Shown: positions 1-6,824 of the stretch, piece by piece
Position numbering within the stretch: the first letter of the stretch is position 1
Layout of the letters: the number at the start of each line of letters is the position of its first letter
NCBI GenBank assembly: GCA_030833605.1
Contig: JAURGV010000060.1
Span: forward strand, 1-11,264
Origin: Rhodothermales bacterium
Lineage (GTDB): Bacteria; Bacteroidota; Rhodothermia; Rhodothermales; UBA10348
Length of the DNA: 11,264 nucleotides
Reading direction: 5' to 3'
Position numbers and translations under genes: made by a program
The notes under the pieces: model-generated
Databases searched by the model: none
Told to the model about the DNA's origin: nothing
What the model saw: only the letters and a program-made list of their open reading frames with translations

Positions 1-198
1 CAGCCCTTCTTCCAGTACTTCCGTGCCCCCGATATGCACCCGAACGCCCACGGCCTCAACCGTTTCGAGCGCTTCTTCTAAAATGAGCTTAGCTCTCAAA
101 ATGCGTGTTTTTTTGTCGGGAATGGTAGCTTTTTCAGGAGTGGCTTGACCCACTTTTTGCATGAAGGCCTTAATTCGATCGTAGTGCGGTGTTGGCAT
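1..198 (-). CDS. MazG/PRA-PH-like nucleotide pyrophosphohydrolase, partial (N-terminus)
   Basis: This reading frame starts at the ATG complementary to 196-198 and runs without a stop for 66 residues to the window edge, so the C-terminal part is missing. Seen: a short helical lead (MPTPHYDRIKAFMQKVGQ), then an ARG/LYS-rich stretch (TRILRAKLILEEALETVEA) in which E41, E42, E45 and E48 form an EExxE-type cluster. In the all-alpha NTP pyrophosphohydrolase superfamily (MazG, phosphoribosyl-ATP pyrophosphohydrolase-like) such a cluster binds magnesium for nucleotide pyrophosphate hydrolysis. It lies 63 bp downstream of the MATE transporter gene on the same strand, so the two may be cotranscribed. 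Substrate is unknown: it could be a housecleaning enzyme for non-canonical NTPs or a HisE-like domain of different role. The superfamily assignment rests on the first helices only. Confidence 0.6.
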   Translation of the reverse strand, partial: MPTPHYDRIKAFMQKVGQATPEKATIPDKKTRILRAKLILEEALETVEAVGVRVHIGGTEVLEEGL

Positions 199-261
199 AA
201 AAGGGTTTTAAATACGGATGAATGGACTCCCTTACGGAATCAAAAAACGAATTTTCCAAAA

Positions 262-1644
262 CTAGGTCGAACGGGCGTCAATTGCGAGTCCTAAAGGGGC
301 CTTTTTCGAACCTGGCCACACCCTAGAGACGCCAAAAATCACCCGAAGCACAATCCAAATAGCCGTCACCGTCCAAATGGATTCAATGGATTGCCCAAAC
401 ACGGCGCCCCAACCGAATAAAACCAGAACGCCCACCACGGTCGAGATGGTCGTAGCGTTGCGTAAGAAGCGAAAATCGGCTGTCCCCCAATGAATTCCAT
501 CCGTTCCAAAGGCCAAAGCGTTCACCGGCTGCATGATCCAGGCGATAAACCAGGGCCCTGAAAAAGCATATTGCGCTGCGGGGGGCACAATTAAGGCAGC
601 TATCCAAGGCTCGCCGAGCCACATAGCGACGAGGAGTACACAACCAAACCCGAAAGACCATTGAATGATGGTTTTCGCAACCCTCCTGGCTTGAGCGGTG
701 TTCGAGGATCCTAGGAAAAAGCCCACCAAACTTTGACCGGCAACCGCAAAAGCATCTAAAAACAAGGCCGTAAATAACCAAAACTGTCGGATGGCCTGAT
801 GAACCGCTCCGGCCTCAGCCCCCAACTTGGTGGCTTCCCGCGTCCCCACAATCAAAAACAAAGTGAGCATACCTGTTCGGACGAATAAGTCCCCACCGGC
901 TCGAAAAAGGTGTAATACGCGATCCAAAGCCCACTGCCAACGAACGTGTAACGAATGATATACCACCCACATAGTGGCAATGGCCCCGCACCATTGCGAA
1001 ATGCTAGTGGCCGCGGCGGCGCCTTTGATTCCGAAGGCGGGCACATGTACCCACTCCAACCCAGGATCCCATCCGAATATCAATAAGGCGTCCAAACCAA
1101 CATTCAGCACGTTTACGCCGACAGCAATCCAAAGCGGGATCATCATGCGTTGAACCCCTCGCAGCGCTCCGAAACCAGCGATAGTGATCAAAATGGCCGG
1201 AGCGCCAATCCAACGGATGGTCATATACGCTACGGCCGACTCGTGAATCTCTCCGGTTGACCCCAACAGGGTAGAAATCCAGGGCGTTAGCGGCCATAAC
1301 AACAGCGCCGTAACCACCCCCAAAACCGCCGCCACGGACATCGCTAAGCCAGCGATTTGCCCTCCTTCTTCCGCATTTCCCTTCCCAAAGGCTTTCGCGG
1401 TATCGGTTTGGGTGGCGATACCTAAAAAGTTATAAATCCAGAATATGGACGAAAGGGCCATCGTCCCTACGCCCAAAGCAGCGAGAGATGGCGCGCCAAG
1501 GCGCGCCACAAACGCGGTGTCAACCAAACCCGTCAAGGGCTCAGCGATCAACGAAAACAGCACCGGAATCGACAGTTTCAGCAGAGTCGAATGAGGCGCA
1601 GATTCAAAAGCATGAGCGGCGACGGACGGCGCGGGTCGCTTCAT
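262..1644 (-). CDS. MATE family multidrug/drug-cation efflux transporter, DinF subfamily
   Basis: A 460-residue polytopic inner-membrane protein, the usual length for MATE transporters, with about 12 hydrophobic segments in two halves. It should export cationic or aromatic compounds using a proton or sodium gradient. Seen: the first helix carries D42 in LVDTAFVARLG and helix 5 carries D185 in NVGLDALLIFG. These match the pair of aspartates (D41 and D184 in the archaeal PfMATE) that is conserved in the DinF branch. Other family motifs are ALRGVQRMMIPL (160-170), the helix 7 segment FLDAFAVAGQSLVG (about 295-308), and FGTDGIHWGTADFRFLRN (379-396). The start at 1644 is the only good one before the first helix. 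It is transcribed divergently from the TonB receptor, and the partial pyrophosphohydrolase follows in the same direction. Substrate cannot be read from sequence. Confidence 0.93.
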   Translation of the reverse strand: MKRPAPSVAAHAFESAPHSTLLKLSIPVLFSLIAEPLTGLVDTAFVARLGAPSLAALGVGTMALSSIFWIYNFLGIATQTDTAKAFGKGNAEEGGQIAGLAMSVAAVLGVVTALLLWPLTPWISTLLGSTGEIHESAVAYMTIRWIGAPAILITIAGFGALRGVQRMMIPLWIAVGVNVLNVGLDALLIFGWDPGLEWVHVPAFGIKGAAAATSISQWCGAIATMWVVYHSLHVRWQWALDRVLHLFRAGGDLFVRTGMLTLFLIVGTREATKLGAEAGAVHQAIRQFWLFTALFLDAFAVAGQSLVGFFLGSSNTAQARRVAKTIIQWSFGFGCVLLVAMWLGEPWIAALIVPPAAQYAFSGPWFIAWIMQPVNALAFGTDGIHWGTADFRFLRNATTISTVVGVLVLFGWGAVFGQSIESIWTVTAIWIVLRVIFGVSRVWPGSKKAPLGLAIDARST

Positions 1645-1736
1645 TGGTCGTAGGTAAGGATTAGAGGTAGCACCATAAGCTACAGTTTTGTAAGATTACA
1701 ACCATTGCTACACCCAGCGCAAACCAATTTGTCTAA
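1645..1736. promoter_or_regulatory. Divergent promoter region with two inverted repeats
   Basis: This 92-bp spacer separates the diverging MATE and TonB-receptor genes and must hold both promoters or their ends. Seen: TTGTAA-GA-TTACAA at 1688-1701, a symmetric 14-bp element; and GTAGC-N7-GCTAC at 1667-1683, which would form a small hairpin in the MATE leader RNA. A weak match to the Bacteroidota -7 element (CAGTTTTG, 1683-1690) overlaps the first repeat, but no convincing -33 TTG is placed for it. No Shine-Dalgarno sequence precedes the receptor ATG. The 14-bp element is a candidate operator, by inference only. Confidence 0.4.
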
Positions 1737-4661
1737 ATGAGTGCCACTAATTCGCTTTCTGGTTATTCGTTTTCAGGTCATTTCTGCATTAAATGGAGCC
1801 TTTTACCGGCTTTCCTGATGGTTCAGGCGCTCTTTTTTGGCTTTGAGAGCGCACACGCACAATCCCCCCTAGCCAATAGGGTAACCATTACGGGCATCGT
1901 AAGAGATGCTTCAACCGGGCAGACACTGTCAGGCGCTCACCTTCAGTTTGAACCCGTGCGCGAAACTGGAAACGAGGACGCAAATCGCGGCGTCGTAACC
2001 GACCACGAGGGCCGTTTTATGGTCTATCTGGAAACCATTCCCTACACGGTTACCGTCTCGTTTATTGGCTTTACCACTTGGACTCAATTCCGCGTTGACC
2101 CCGCGGAAATCGCAAAAAAGGAGTGGGAAATCGCCCTTGAGCCGAGCGAATTTGAAATCAACCCCATTACCGTTTCGGCTTCGCGACGGCCAGAGCGCAT
2201 GTTAGACGCACCAGCGGCCGTTACCATTTTAGAGCCGAAAGAATTGCAATCCAGAACGGCTTTAACGGCCGCGTCTCATTTAGCTGGTGTGCCAGGCGTC
2301 GATTTGGTCAACACAGGATTGGTTTCTTCCCGCATTGTGATTCGTGGCTTCAACGACAACTTGGCCACTTCCCTGCTCACGCTTGTCGATCACCGTATTT
2401 CAGCAGCTCCGAGTTCTCGGCTTACGGCGCTACAACTAATTCCGATGTCCAATGGCGATTTGGACCAGATTGAAGTCGTTTCGGGCCCTGCATCCGCCTT
2501 GTACGGTCCCAACGCCGCCAATGGCGTTGTTCATATGGTGACCAAGAGTCCTTTTGATTCGAAAGGAACCACCGTAAGCTTAGCCGGAGGTCAGCAGGAT
2601 GTGCTACTCGGCTCCTTCCGCCATGCGGGCGTTTGGAAAAACAAGCTCGGGTACAAAGTTTCGGCCCAATATTACACCGGGACGGATTTTGAATACATGG
2701 ATCCGGAAGAAATTGCTGCCCGGCAGGAGGCGTTAGTGCTGGGCGCGCAACCCGACACCCTGCGCATTGGTCAACGCAGTTTTGATGTACGCAATATTGC
2801 CCTCAATACGCGGTTGGATTACCGTCTTCGTCCCGGTTCGACCCTGATTTTTAATGCAGGGACCACCCGCGGCAACAACATCGAAATCACTCCGACTGGA
2901 GCCGCTCAGGTCGAAAATGCCCGTATTTCATATGCCCAAATCCGGCTAAACACTCCCAACATGTTCGTGCAGGCGTATGCCAACCTGATGAACTCGGGGT
3001 CGTCCTACTTTTTGCGAACCGGTCAGGTGTTCAAAGACGTCTCAAAAATGGTGGTGGCCCAAATCCAACGTATTTCAGAGCCCTCCACTAGGCAGCGTTT
3101 TACGTACGGAATCGATGCCTTTTACACCATCCCTGAAGGCGAGGGCACGGTGAATGGAAGAAATGAAAACGATGATAACGTCCAGGAATATGGCGCCTAT
3201 GTGCAGTCCGAAACCCGATTAGGGTCGAAGTTTAATGTGGTTGGAGCGGCGCGCGTCGATTACCATGCCGCCTTAGAAAAAACCATTTTCTCGCCGCGCG
3301 CCGCGATCGTTTTCAAACCCCAGCCCTCCCATACCTTCCGATTAACCTTCAATCAAGCGTTTAGAACGCCCCTTCCCAACGATATTTATTCCGATGTGCT
3401 GGGACTGGGCGATGTGTTTACCTTGGGTAGAATGGAATCGCTGCTCGGATTCAGACCCACGACCGATTTGCGGGTCCAAGGCATGCAAGATGGCTTTCAT
3501 TTTGCCACAGGAAACAGTGGTCTGCCCCAATTTCGCTCCCCATTTGCGCCTCTGGATCCCCGCGGCCGTTCGACGTCCGACTATATCGAGCAAGGAGATC
3601 CCGTTTTTACGAATGTGATGTGGTCCGTAGCTCGCCAAGCCACTGTTGCTGGCCTCTCAGAAAACCTGATCGCGCAAAACGTGCTCCAAAGCGGACAGGC
3701 GAATGCCCTCTCGGAAGCGCTGGAAGCCATTCTACCGCAACAGGTTAGCGGCGTGGGAAACGCCATGCAACGGCTTGACCTGGGAACGCAGTCCTTCTTG
3801 CCGATTGCCCAGGTAAGCGATTTTCCAACGCTCGACGTAGTGCGCACCCGCACCATCGAACTGGGGTATAAAGGACTCATTGCACCGGGAATTATTGCTT
3901 CCATCGATGTTTATCGCTCTGATGTATCCAACTTTATTGGTCCTTTTGCAGTCGGGACGCCCAACATCTTCTTGGATAGCCCTACGCTGAATAATTATTT
4001 GGTTTCGTCCATTCGCACTGCCCTGCAAGACCCTGCCAATGCTGCCTATAAAGATGTTTTGCTAGCGTTGGACCGCGCTCCACAGGTTTTGGGCAATTCA
4101 GATGGCGATCCTTCGAGTGAATTGGCCTTTATTATAGCTGCCGGCGTGGCGGGCGCGATTCCTTTTGGCACAGTTTCGCCCACGGAAGCCTTTGACCCCA
4201 CCGCCGTCCTGTTGATGCGACGTAACTTTGGAGACGTAAGTGTAAACGGAGTCGACCTGAACATCATGGCATTTCTAAGCCGGCAACTCCGAATAGGGCT
4301 CATGTACTCGTGGCTCTCCGACAACTACTTTAAAAATGTGGCCAACGTCGACGACATTTCTCTAAATGCTCCACGGAGCAAAGTTGGGGCCCAAATAGGC
4401 TACGAATTTCCGGATGATCAGTTTGGATTCACACTGCGAGGGCGTTACGTCCAAGGGTTTGATGTCCGCAGCGACGTGTACATCGGAAGCGTAGATACGT
4501 TTGTGGTTTTTGACGGGTCACTGGAATACGAAATCCCGTTTTCGAGGTCTACACGGGTGAATTTGACCATTCAAAACCTGACCAACAATCGCCACCGGGA
4601 ATTCGTGTTTGTACCTGAAATAGGCCGGTTGGCCCTTCTTCGGCTAACCCATCAATTTTGA
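1737..4661 (+). CDS. TonB-dependent outer-membrane receptor with CarboxypepD_reg-like N-terminal domain
   Basis: A 974-residue outer-membrane receptor that would import a bulky ligand with TonB energy. Seen: a hydrophobic segment (about 20-36) ends in ESAHA|QSP, a likely signal peptidase I site after residue 41. Residues 47-133 fit a carboxypeptidase-regulatory-like beta-sandwich (VTITGIVRDASTGQTLSGA; TVSFIGFTTWTQ). The plug spans about 143-272, with PITVSASRRPERMLDAPAAV as a TonB-box-like start, then IRGFNDN, and IEVVSGPASALYGPNAANGV. The barrel fills the rest and ends with IQNLTNNRHREFVF and a terminal Phe (974), as outer-membrane barrels do. Two stretches, about 553-703 and 730-832, are far longer than normal strand-connecting loops. 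No SusD gene adjoins it, so it is not a typical SusCD pair. The hydrolase gene converges on it with a 23-bp gap and no clear terminator hairpin. Ligand unknown. Confidence 0.93.
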   Translation: MSATNSLSGYSFSGHFCIKWSLLPAFLMVQALFFGFESAHAQSPLANRVTITGIVRDASTGQTLSGAHLQFEPVRETGNEDANRGVVTDHEGRFMVYLETIPYTVTVSFIGFTTWTQFRVDPAEIAKKEWEIALEPSEFEINPITVSASRRPERMLDAPAAVTILEPKELQSRTALTAASHLAGVPGVDLVNTGLVSSRIVIRGFNDNLATSLLTLVDHRISAAPSSRLTALQLIPMSNGDLDQIEVVSGPASALYGPNAANGVVHMVTKSPFDSKGTTVSLAGGQQDVLLGSFRHAGVWKNKLGYKVSAQYYTGTDFEYMDPEEIAARQEALVLGAQPDTLRIGQRSFDVRNIALNTRLDYRLRPGSTLIFNAGTTRGNNIEITPTGAAQVENARISYAQIRLNTPNMFVQAYANLMNSGSSYFLRTGQVFKDVSKMVVAQIQRISEPSTRQRFTYGIDAFYTIPEGEGTVNGRNENDDNVQEYGAYVQSETRLGSKFNVVGAARVDYHAALEKTIFSPRAAIVFKPQPSHTFRLTFNQAFRTPLPNDIYSDVLGLGDVFTLGRMESLLGFRPTTDLRVQGMQDGFHFATGNSGLPQFRSPFAPLDPRGRSTSDYIEQGDPVFTNVMWSVARQATVAGLSENLIAQNVLQSGQANALSEALEAILPQQVSGVGNAMQRLDLGTQSFLPIAQVSDFPTLDVVRTRTIELGYKGLIAPGIIASIDVYRSDVSNFIGPFAVGTPNIFLDSPTLNNYLVSSIRTALQDPANAAYKDVLLALDRAPQVLGNSDGDPSSELAFIIAAGVAGAIPFGTVSPTEAFDPTAVLLMRRNFGDVSVNGVDLNIMAFLSRQLRIGLMYSWLSDNYFKNVANVDDISLNAPRSKVGAQIGYEFPDDQFGFTLRGRYVQGFDVRSDVYIGSVDTFVVFDGSLEYEIPFSRSTRVNLTIQNLTNNRHREFVFVPEIGRLALLRLTHQF

Positions 4662-4684
4662 CAGCCTGATGGGGTTTTTGGCGC

Positions 4685-5551
4685 TTAGCGTTCGAGGCTT
4701 CGTACAAATTCTACCACGCGGCGCGCCACAGGAACCGTGTTTTCAGCGCCCAAGGCATCGCCCAGAATCACGTGATTCCCCTTGTCTGTCGCCCTTAACA
4801 CCCGGACGGAATCCTTCACGCTCGATCCTAATGCCTCGTAGTTCACCAAAGAATGGTTTTGCTCCACGACTTGGTCGCCAGGTGAATACACCATCAGGAC
4901 AGGAATGTTGAGTGTTCCAAAATCTTTGTGCTGCACCAGATCCACCAAGCCAATCATTTCCAAAATCACATCAGTCGAATACGACTGAGTCCCTGAAGCC
5001 GCATGGAGTTCATTTTGAGGCGTCCAGGAATACGTATCTCCCACAATAGTGCGCAGTATGGTCCTTCCCCACGGCCAGAGCATCATATCGGAACGAGCAT
5101 CCTTTGGGCCAAAATTCGGGCTAACCCACACCATGGCTTCCAAGTGATCGGATAATTCCGGCTCCATAGCCGCCCAAGCGGCTAGTGTCGCCCCGGTGGA
5201 TGTGCCAATGAGAATCACTTTTTCGCCGATAGCCTCTCCCACCCGAATAGCCTCAACGGTGTCCTGAATCCATTCTTGCGCTTTGGAGGTGCCAAAAGCT
5301 TCATCGTCCTGGCCGTGCCCACGCAGTCGGGTGTAGAACAAATTAGCGCCCAAGGCAGCGGCAACTGAATCTGAAAAAGGGGCAGTTTCCATGCGCGAGG
5401 ACGAAAATCCGTGCAAGTACACCACCGCATATTCCGTTGTTTGGTGCGATGAATCAGCCCAAAGTACTTGCTTTTGCAGTGCAGGTCTCAACTTCGGAAC
5501 CGCGAGCTCGGAAGCGCTCAGCCAGGCATCAATCTCCGATGGAATGCTCAC
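4685..5551 (-). CDS. Alpha/beta-hydrolase, apparently separated from its membrane leader by a frameshift
   Basis: The open frame gives 288 residues from a GTG start at 5551. Seen: a serine-hydrolase layout with the HGF oxyanion segment (H47-G48-F49), RLRGHG (75-80), the nucleophile elbow GTSTG (S118), the acid D226 in VYSPGDQVV, and H260 in KGNHVILGD. The fold and Ser-Asp-His triad look complete, so the body could be active on an ester, lactone or amide; substrate is unknown. The GTG start is doubtful. The same frame continues upstream as KIQIDDAWSE before reaching a TAG, and a hydrophobic leader with its own ATG (5648) sits directly before it in another frame. Removing one base of the T4 run at 5580-5583 (A4 on the coding strand) would join them into a 320-residue membrane-anchored or exported protein. 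In similar Bacteroidota hydrolases, as I recall them, a membrane segment followed by a GP motif precedes this body. It may be a pseudogene, a sequencing error, or a shorter cytoplasmic product. Confidence 0.85.
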   Translation of the reverse strand: MSIPSEIDAWLSASELAVPKLRPALQKQVLWADSSHQTTEYAVVYLHGFSSSRMETAPFSDSVAAALGANLFYTRLRGHGQDDEAFGTSKAQEWIQDTVEAIRVGEAIGEKVILIGTSTGATLAAWAAMEPELSDHLEAMVWVSPNFGPKDARSDMMLWPWGRTILRTIVGDTYSWTPQNELHAASGTQSYSTDVILEMIGLVDLVQHKDFGTLNIPVLMVYSPGDQVVEQNHSLVNYEALGSSVKDSVRVLRATDKGNHVILGDALGAENTVPVARRVVEFVRSLER

Positions 5552-5648
5552 TTCCGACCACGCATCGTCTATTTGGATCTTTTGGCCCTGCTAAAACCAA
5601 CAGGACCAATGCCAAAACCACTACAACAACTGTGCTAAATCGATTCAT
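5529..5648 (-). other. Out-of-frame hydrophobic leader of the alpha/beta-hydrolase gene
   Basis: An ATG complementary to 5646-5648 opens a 39-residue frame beginning MNRFSTVVVVVLALVLLVLA followed by GPK. This is a textbook signal-anchor: one positive residue, then some 15 hydrophobic residues. After GPK the frame becomes unrelated (DPNRRCVVGSEHSIGD) and stops at 5529-5531, overlapping the start of the hydrolase frame. The other frame at this point reads KIQIDDAWSE and continues into the hydrolase. The split therefore most likely lies at the A4 run (5580-5583) or the neighbouring G3 run. I read it as the true N-terminus of the hydrolase, not as an independent small gene. Confidence 0.7.
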
Positions 5649-5788
5649 GTTATATCAGCCTAAAATCCACAAGTATTCGCAATCCAAATGCTTGAAAGTG
5701 AGTTATCTTCTGGTCCGTTTCCTGCGAGCTCCTCCGTCGCAAGGAATAACAGGTTTAATGACCCTACTGATATTTAGTTTTAATAGAA

Positions 5789-6691
5789 ATGAGTGATCTG
5801 AAAGGAGTTTGGGCGGCAACTGTAACGCCTCTAACTTCCGATTTAATGCCCGATGCAACCGCTTTGGCCCGCCATATTGAGTGGCTGGGTAAGGAAGGTT
5901 GTCATGGTGTGGTGCTTTTTGGCACTACCGGTGAGGCGAATTCATTTTCGGTATCGGAACGTCGGCGCCTGCTGGAGGAATTGTTCGAAAAAGGCGTAGA
6001 TCTTTCCAAAATCATGGTCGGTACCGGATGTTCGGCCGTTCCCGACTCGGTAGAATTGACGCAACATGCCGTCGATGCCGGATGCACAGGCGTATTGTTG
6101 CTGCCTCCTTTCTACTACAAAACCGTTTCAGACGATGGCCTGGTCGCCGCCATTTCGGATACCCTGGAACGCGTAGGACGTGATAACACACGTGCTTTGC
6201 TGTATCATTTCCCCCGTATGGCAGGAATTGGATACTCCGTTCCCGTTATCCATCGATTAAAAGAATCGTTCGGCTCGCAGCTATTGGGCATCAAAGATTC
6301 CAGCGGCGACACCGACAACTTGACCCATTTCTGCCGCGAAATCGAAGATTTCTTGGTCTTCGCCGGATCAGAAGCCTTACTTCCTTACGCCATACGCGAA
6401 GGAGGTGTGGGGTGTATATCGGCCACCGCTAACGTCACCTCTCGCTTGGCTCGCGCCGTGTACGACGGTAAAAAAGTTGAAGCCGATCGCATGATCCGGA
6501 CCCGTAAAGCCCTCGAAGCCTTGCCGTTTGTCTCGACCATGAAACACCTTTTGGCCGATTTCCACAAGAATCCAGCGCTAAAAAAGGTGCGCCCGCCCCT
6601 AACGGAACTCACGGCTGCACACCAAGGCCGATTGGAACAGATTCTGGACTCTACCGGCGTGCTACCTAACTTTGTGTCGCGCGAGAAGTAG
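5789..6691 (+). CDS. Dihydrodipicolinate synthase/N-acetylneuraminate lyase family aldolase
   Basis: A 300-residue class I aldolase-type TIM barrel, the standard length for the DapA/NAL family. These enzymes form a Schiff base with pyruvate and either join it to an aldehyde or release it from a sugar acid. Seen: GTTGE (45-49), the carboxylate-binding loop; Y109-Y110 in PPFYYK; the catalytic Tyr Y139 in LLYHFPRMAG; and the Schiff-base Lys K169 in GIKDSSGD. True DapA has YNxPxRTG, with an Arg five residues after the Tyr that binds the second substrate's carboxylate. Here that position is Met (144) and the Arg is one place earlier (143). So a sugar-acid or hydroxyproline-type lyase is as likely as lysine biosynthesis, and I give no symbol. 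The ATG at 5789 lacks a Shine-Dalgarno sequence but follows an A/T-rich leader. It stands alone, between the divergent hydrolase and the M28 peptidase gene 133 bp downstream. Confidence 0.92.
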   Translation: MSDLKGVWAATVTPLTSDLMPDATALARHIEWLGKEGCHGVVLFGTTGEANSFSVSERRRLLEELFEKGVDLSKIMVGTGCSAVPDSVELTQHAVDAGCTGVLLLPPFYYKTVSDDGLVAAISDTLERVGRDNTRALLYHFPRMAGIGYSVPVIHRLKESFGSQLLGIKDSSGDTDNLTHFCREIEDFLVFAGSEALLPYAIREGGVGCISATANVTSRLARAVYDGKKVEADRMIRTRKALEALPFVSTMKHLLADFHKNPALKKVRPPLTELTAAHQGRLEQILDSTGVLPNFVSREK

Positions 6692-6764
6692 AGGTTTGGA
6701 CGGCCTTTAAGAACGGAAGGCGCCACGTAGCCTTGGGAGGGCGCACTAAAACTCCTGCAAGCAA

Positions 6765-6794
6765 TTGATTGAAGCGACAGCTTCTCTTACTTTG
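6765..6794 (+). promoter_or_regulatory. Possible Bacteroidota-type promoter for the M28 peptidase gene
   Basis: A TTG at 6765-6767 is followed after 19 bp by TTACTTTG at 6787-6794, which matches five of the six fixed positions of the Bacteroidota -7 consensus TAnnTTTG. Transcription would then begin about 24 bases before the ATG at 6825. The motif is short and could occur by chance. Confidence 0.33.
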
Positions 6795-6824
6795 ATTCGA
6801 TCATCTTAATATGACAGAATCAAC

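Noticed and set aside
383..1297. Minus-strand open frames within the MATE gene (132, 64 and 97 codons)
   Set aside because: They share the strand but not the frame with a well-conserved transporter and give low-quality, Arg/Cys-rich translations.
1490..1507. Tandem GGCGCGCC sites two bases apart, with a third copy at 4720-4727
   Set aside because: All fall in coding sequence and encode ordinary residues (ARLGAP in the transporter, VARR in the hydrolase); likely chance or codon bias, not a repeat element.
4662..4684. Possible bidirectional terminator between the TonB receptor and the hydrolase
   Set aside because: The 23-bp gap has a T5 run but no stem-forming inverted repeat.
5649..5788. 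Possible small gene or promoter in the divergent spacer before the aldolase gene
   Set aside because: No frame of note and only partial matches to TAnnTTTG without a spaced -33 TTG.
5391..5796. Plus-strand frames of 67 and 119 codons opposite the hydrolase start and its leader
   Set aside because: The translation is Thr/Ser-rich without a domain and overlaps the hydrolase N-terminus and leader, which explain the sequence better.
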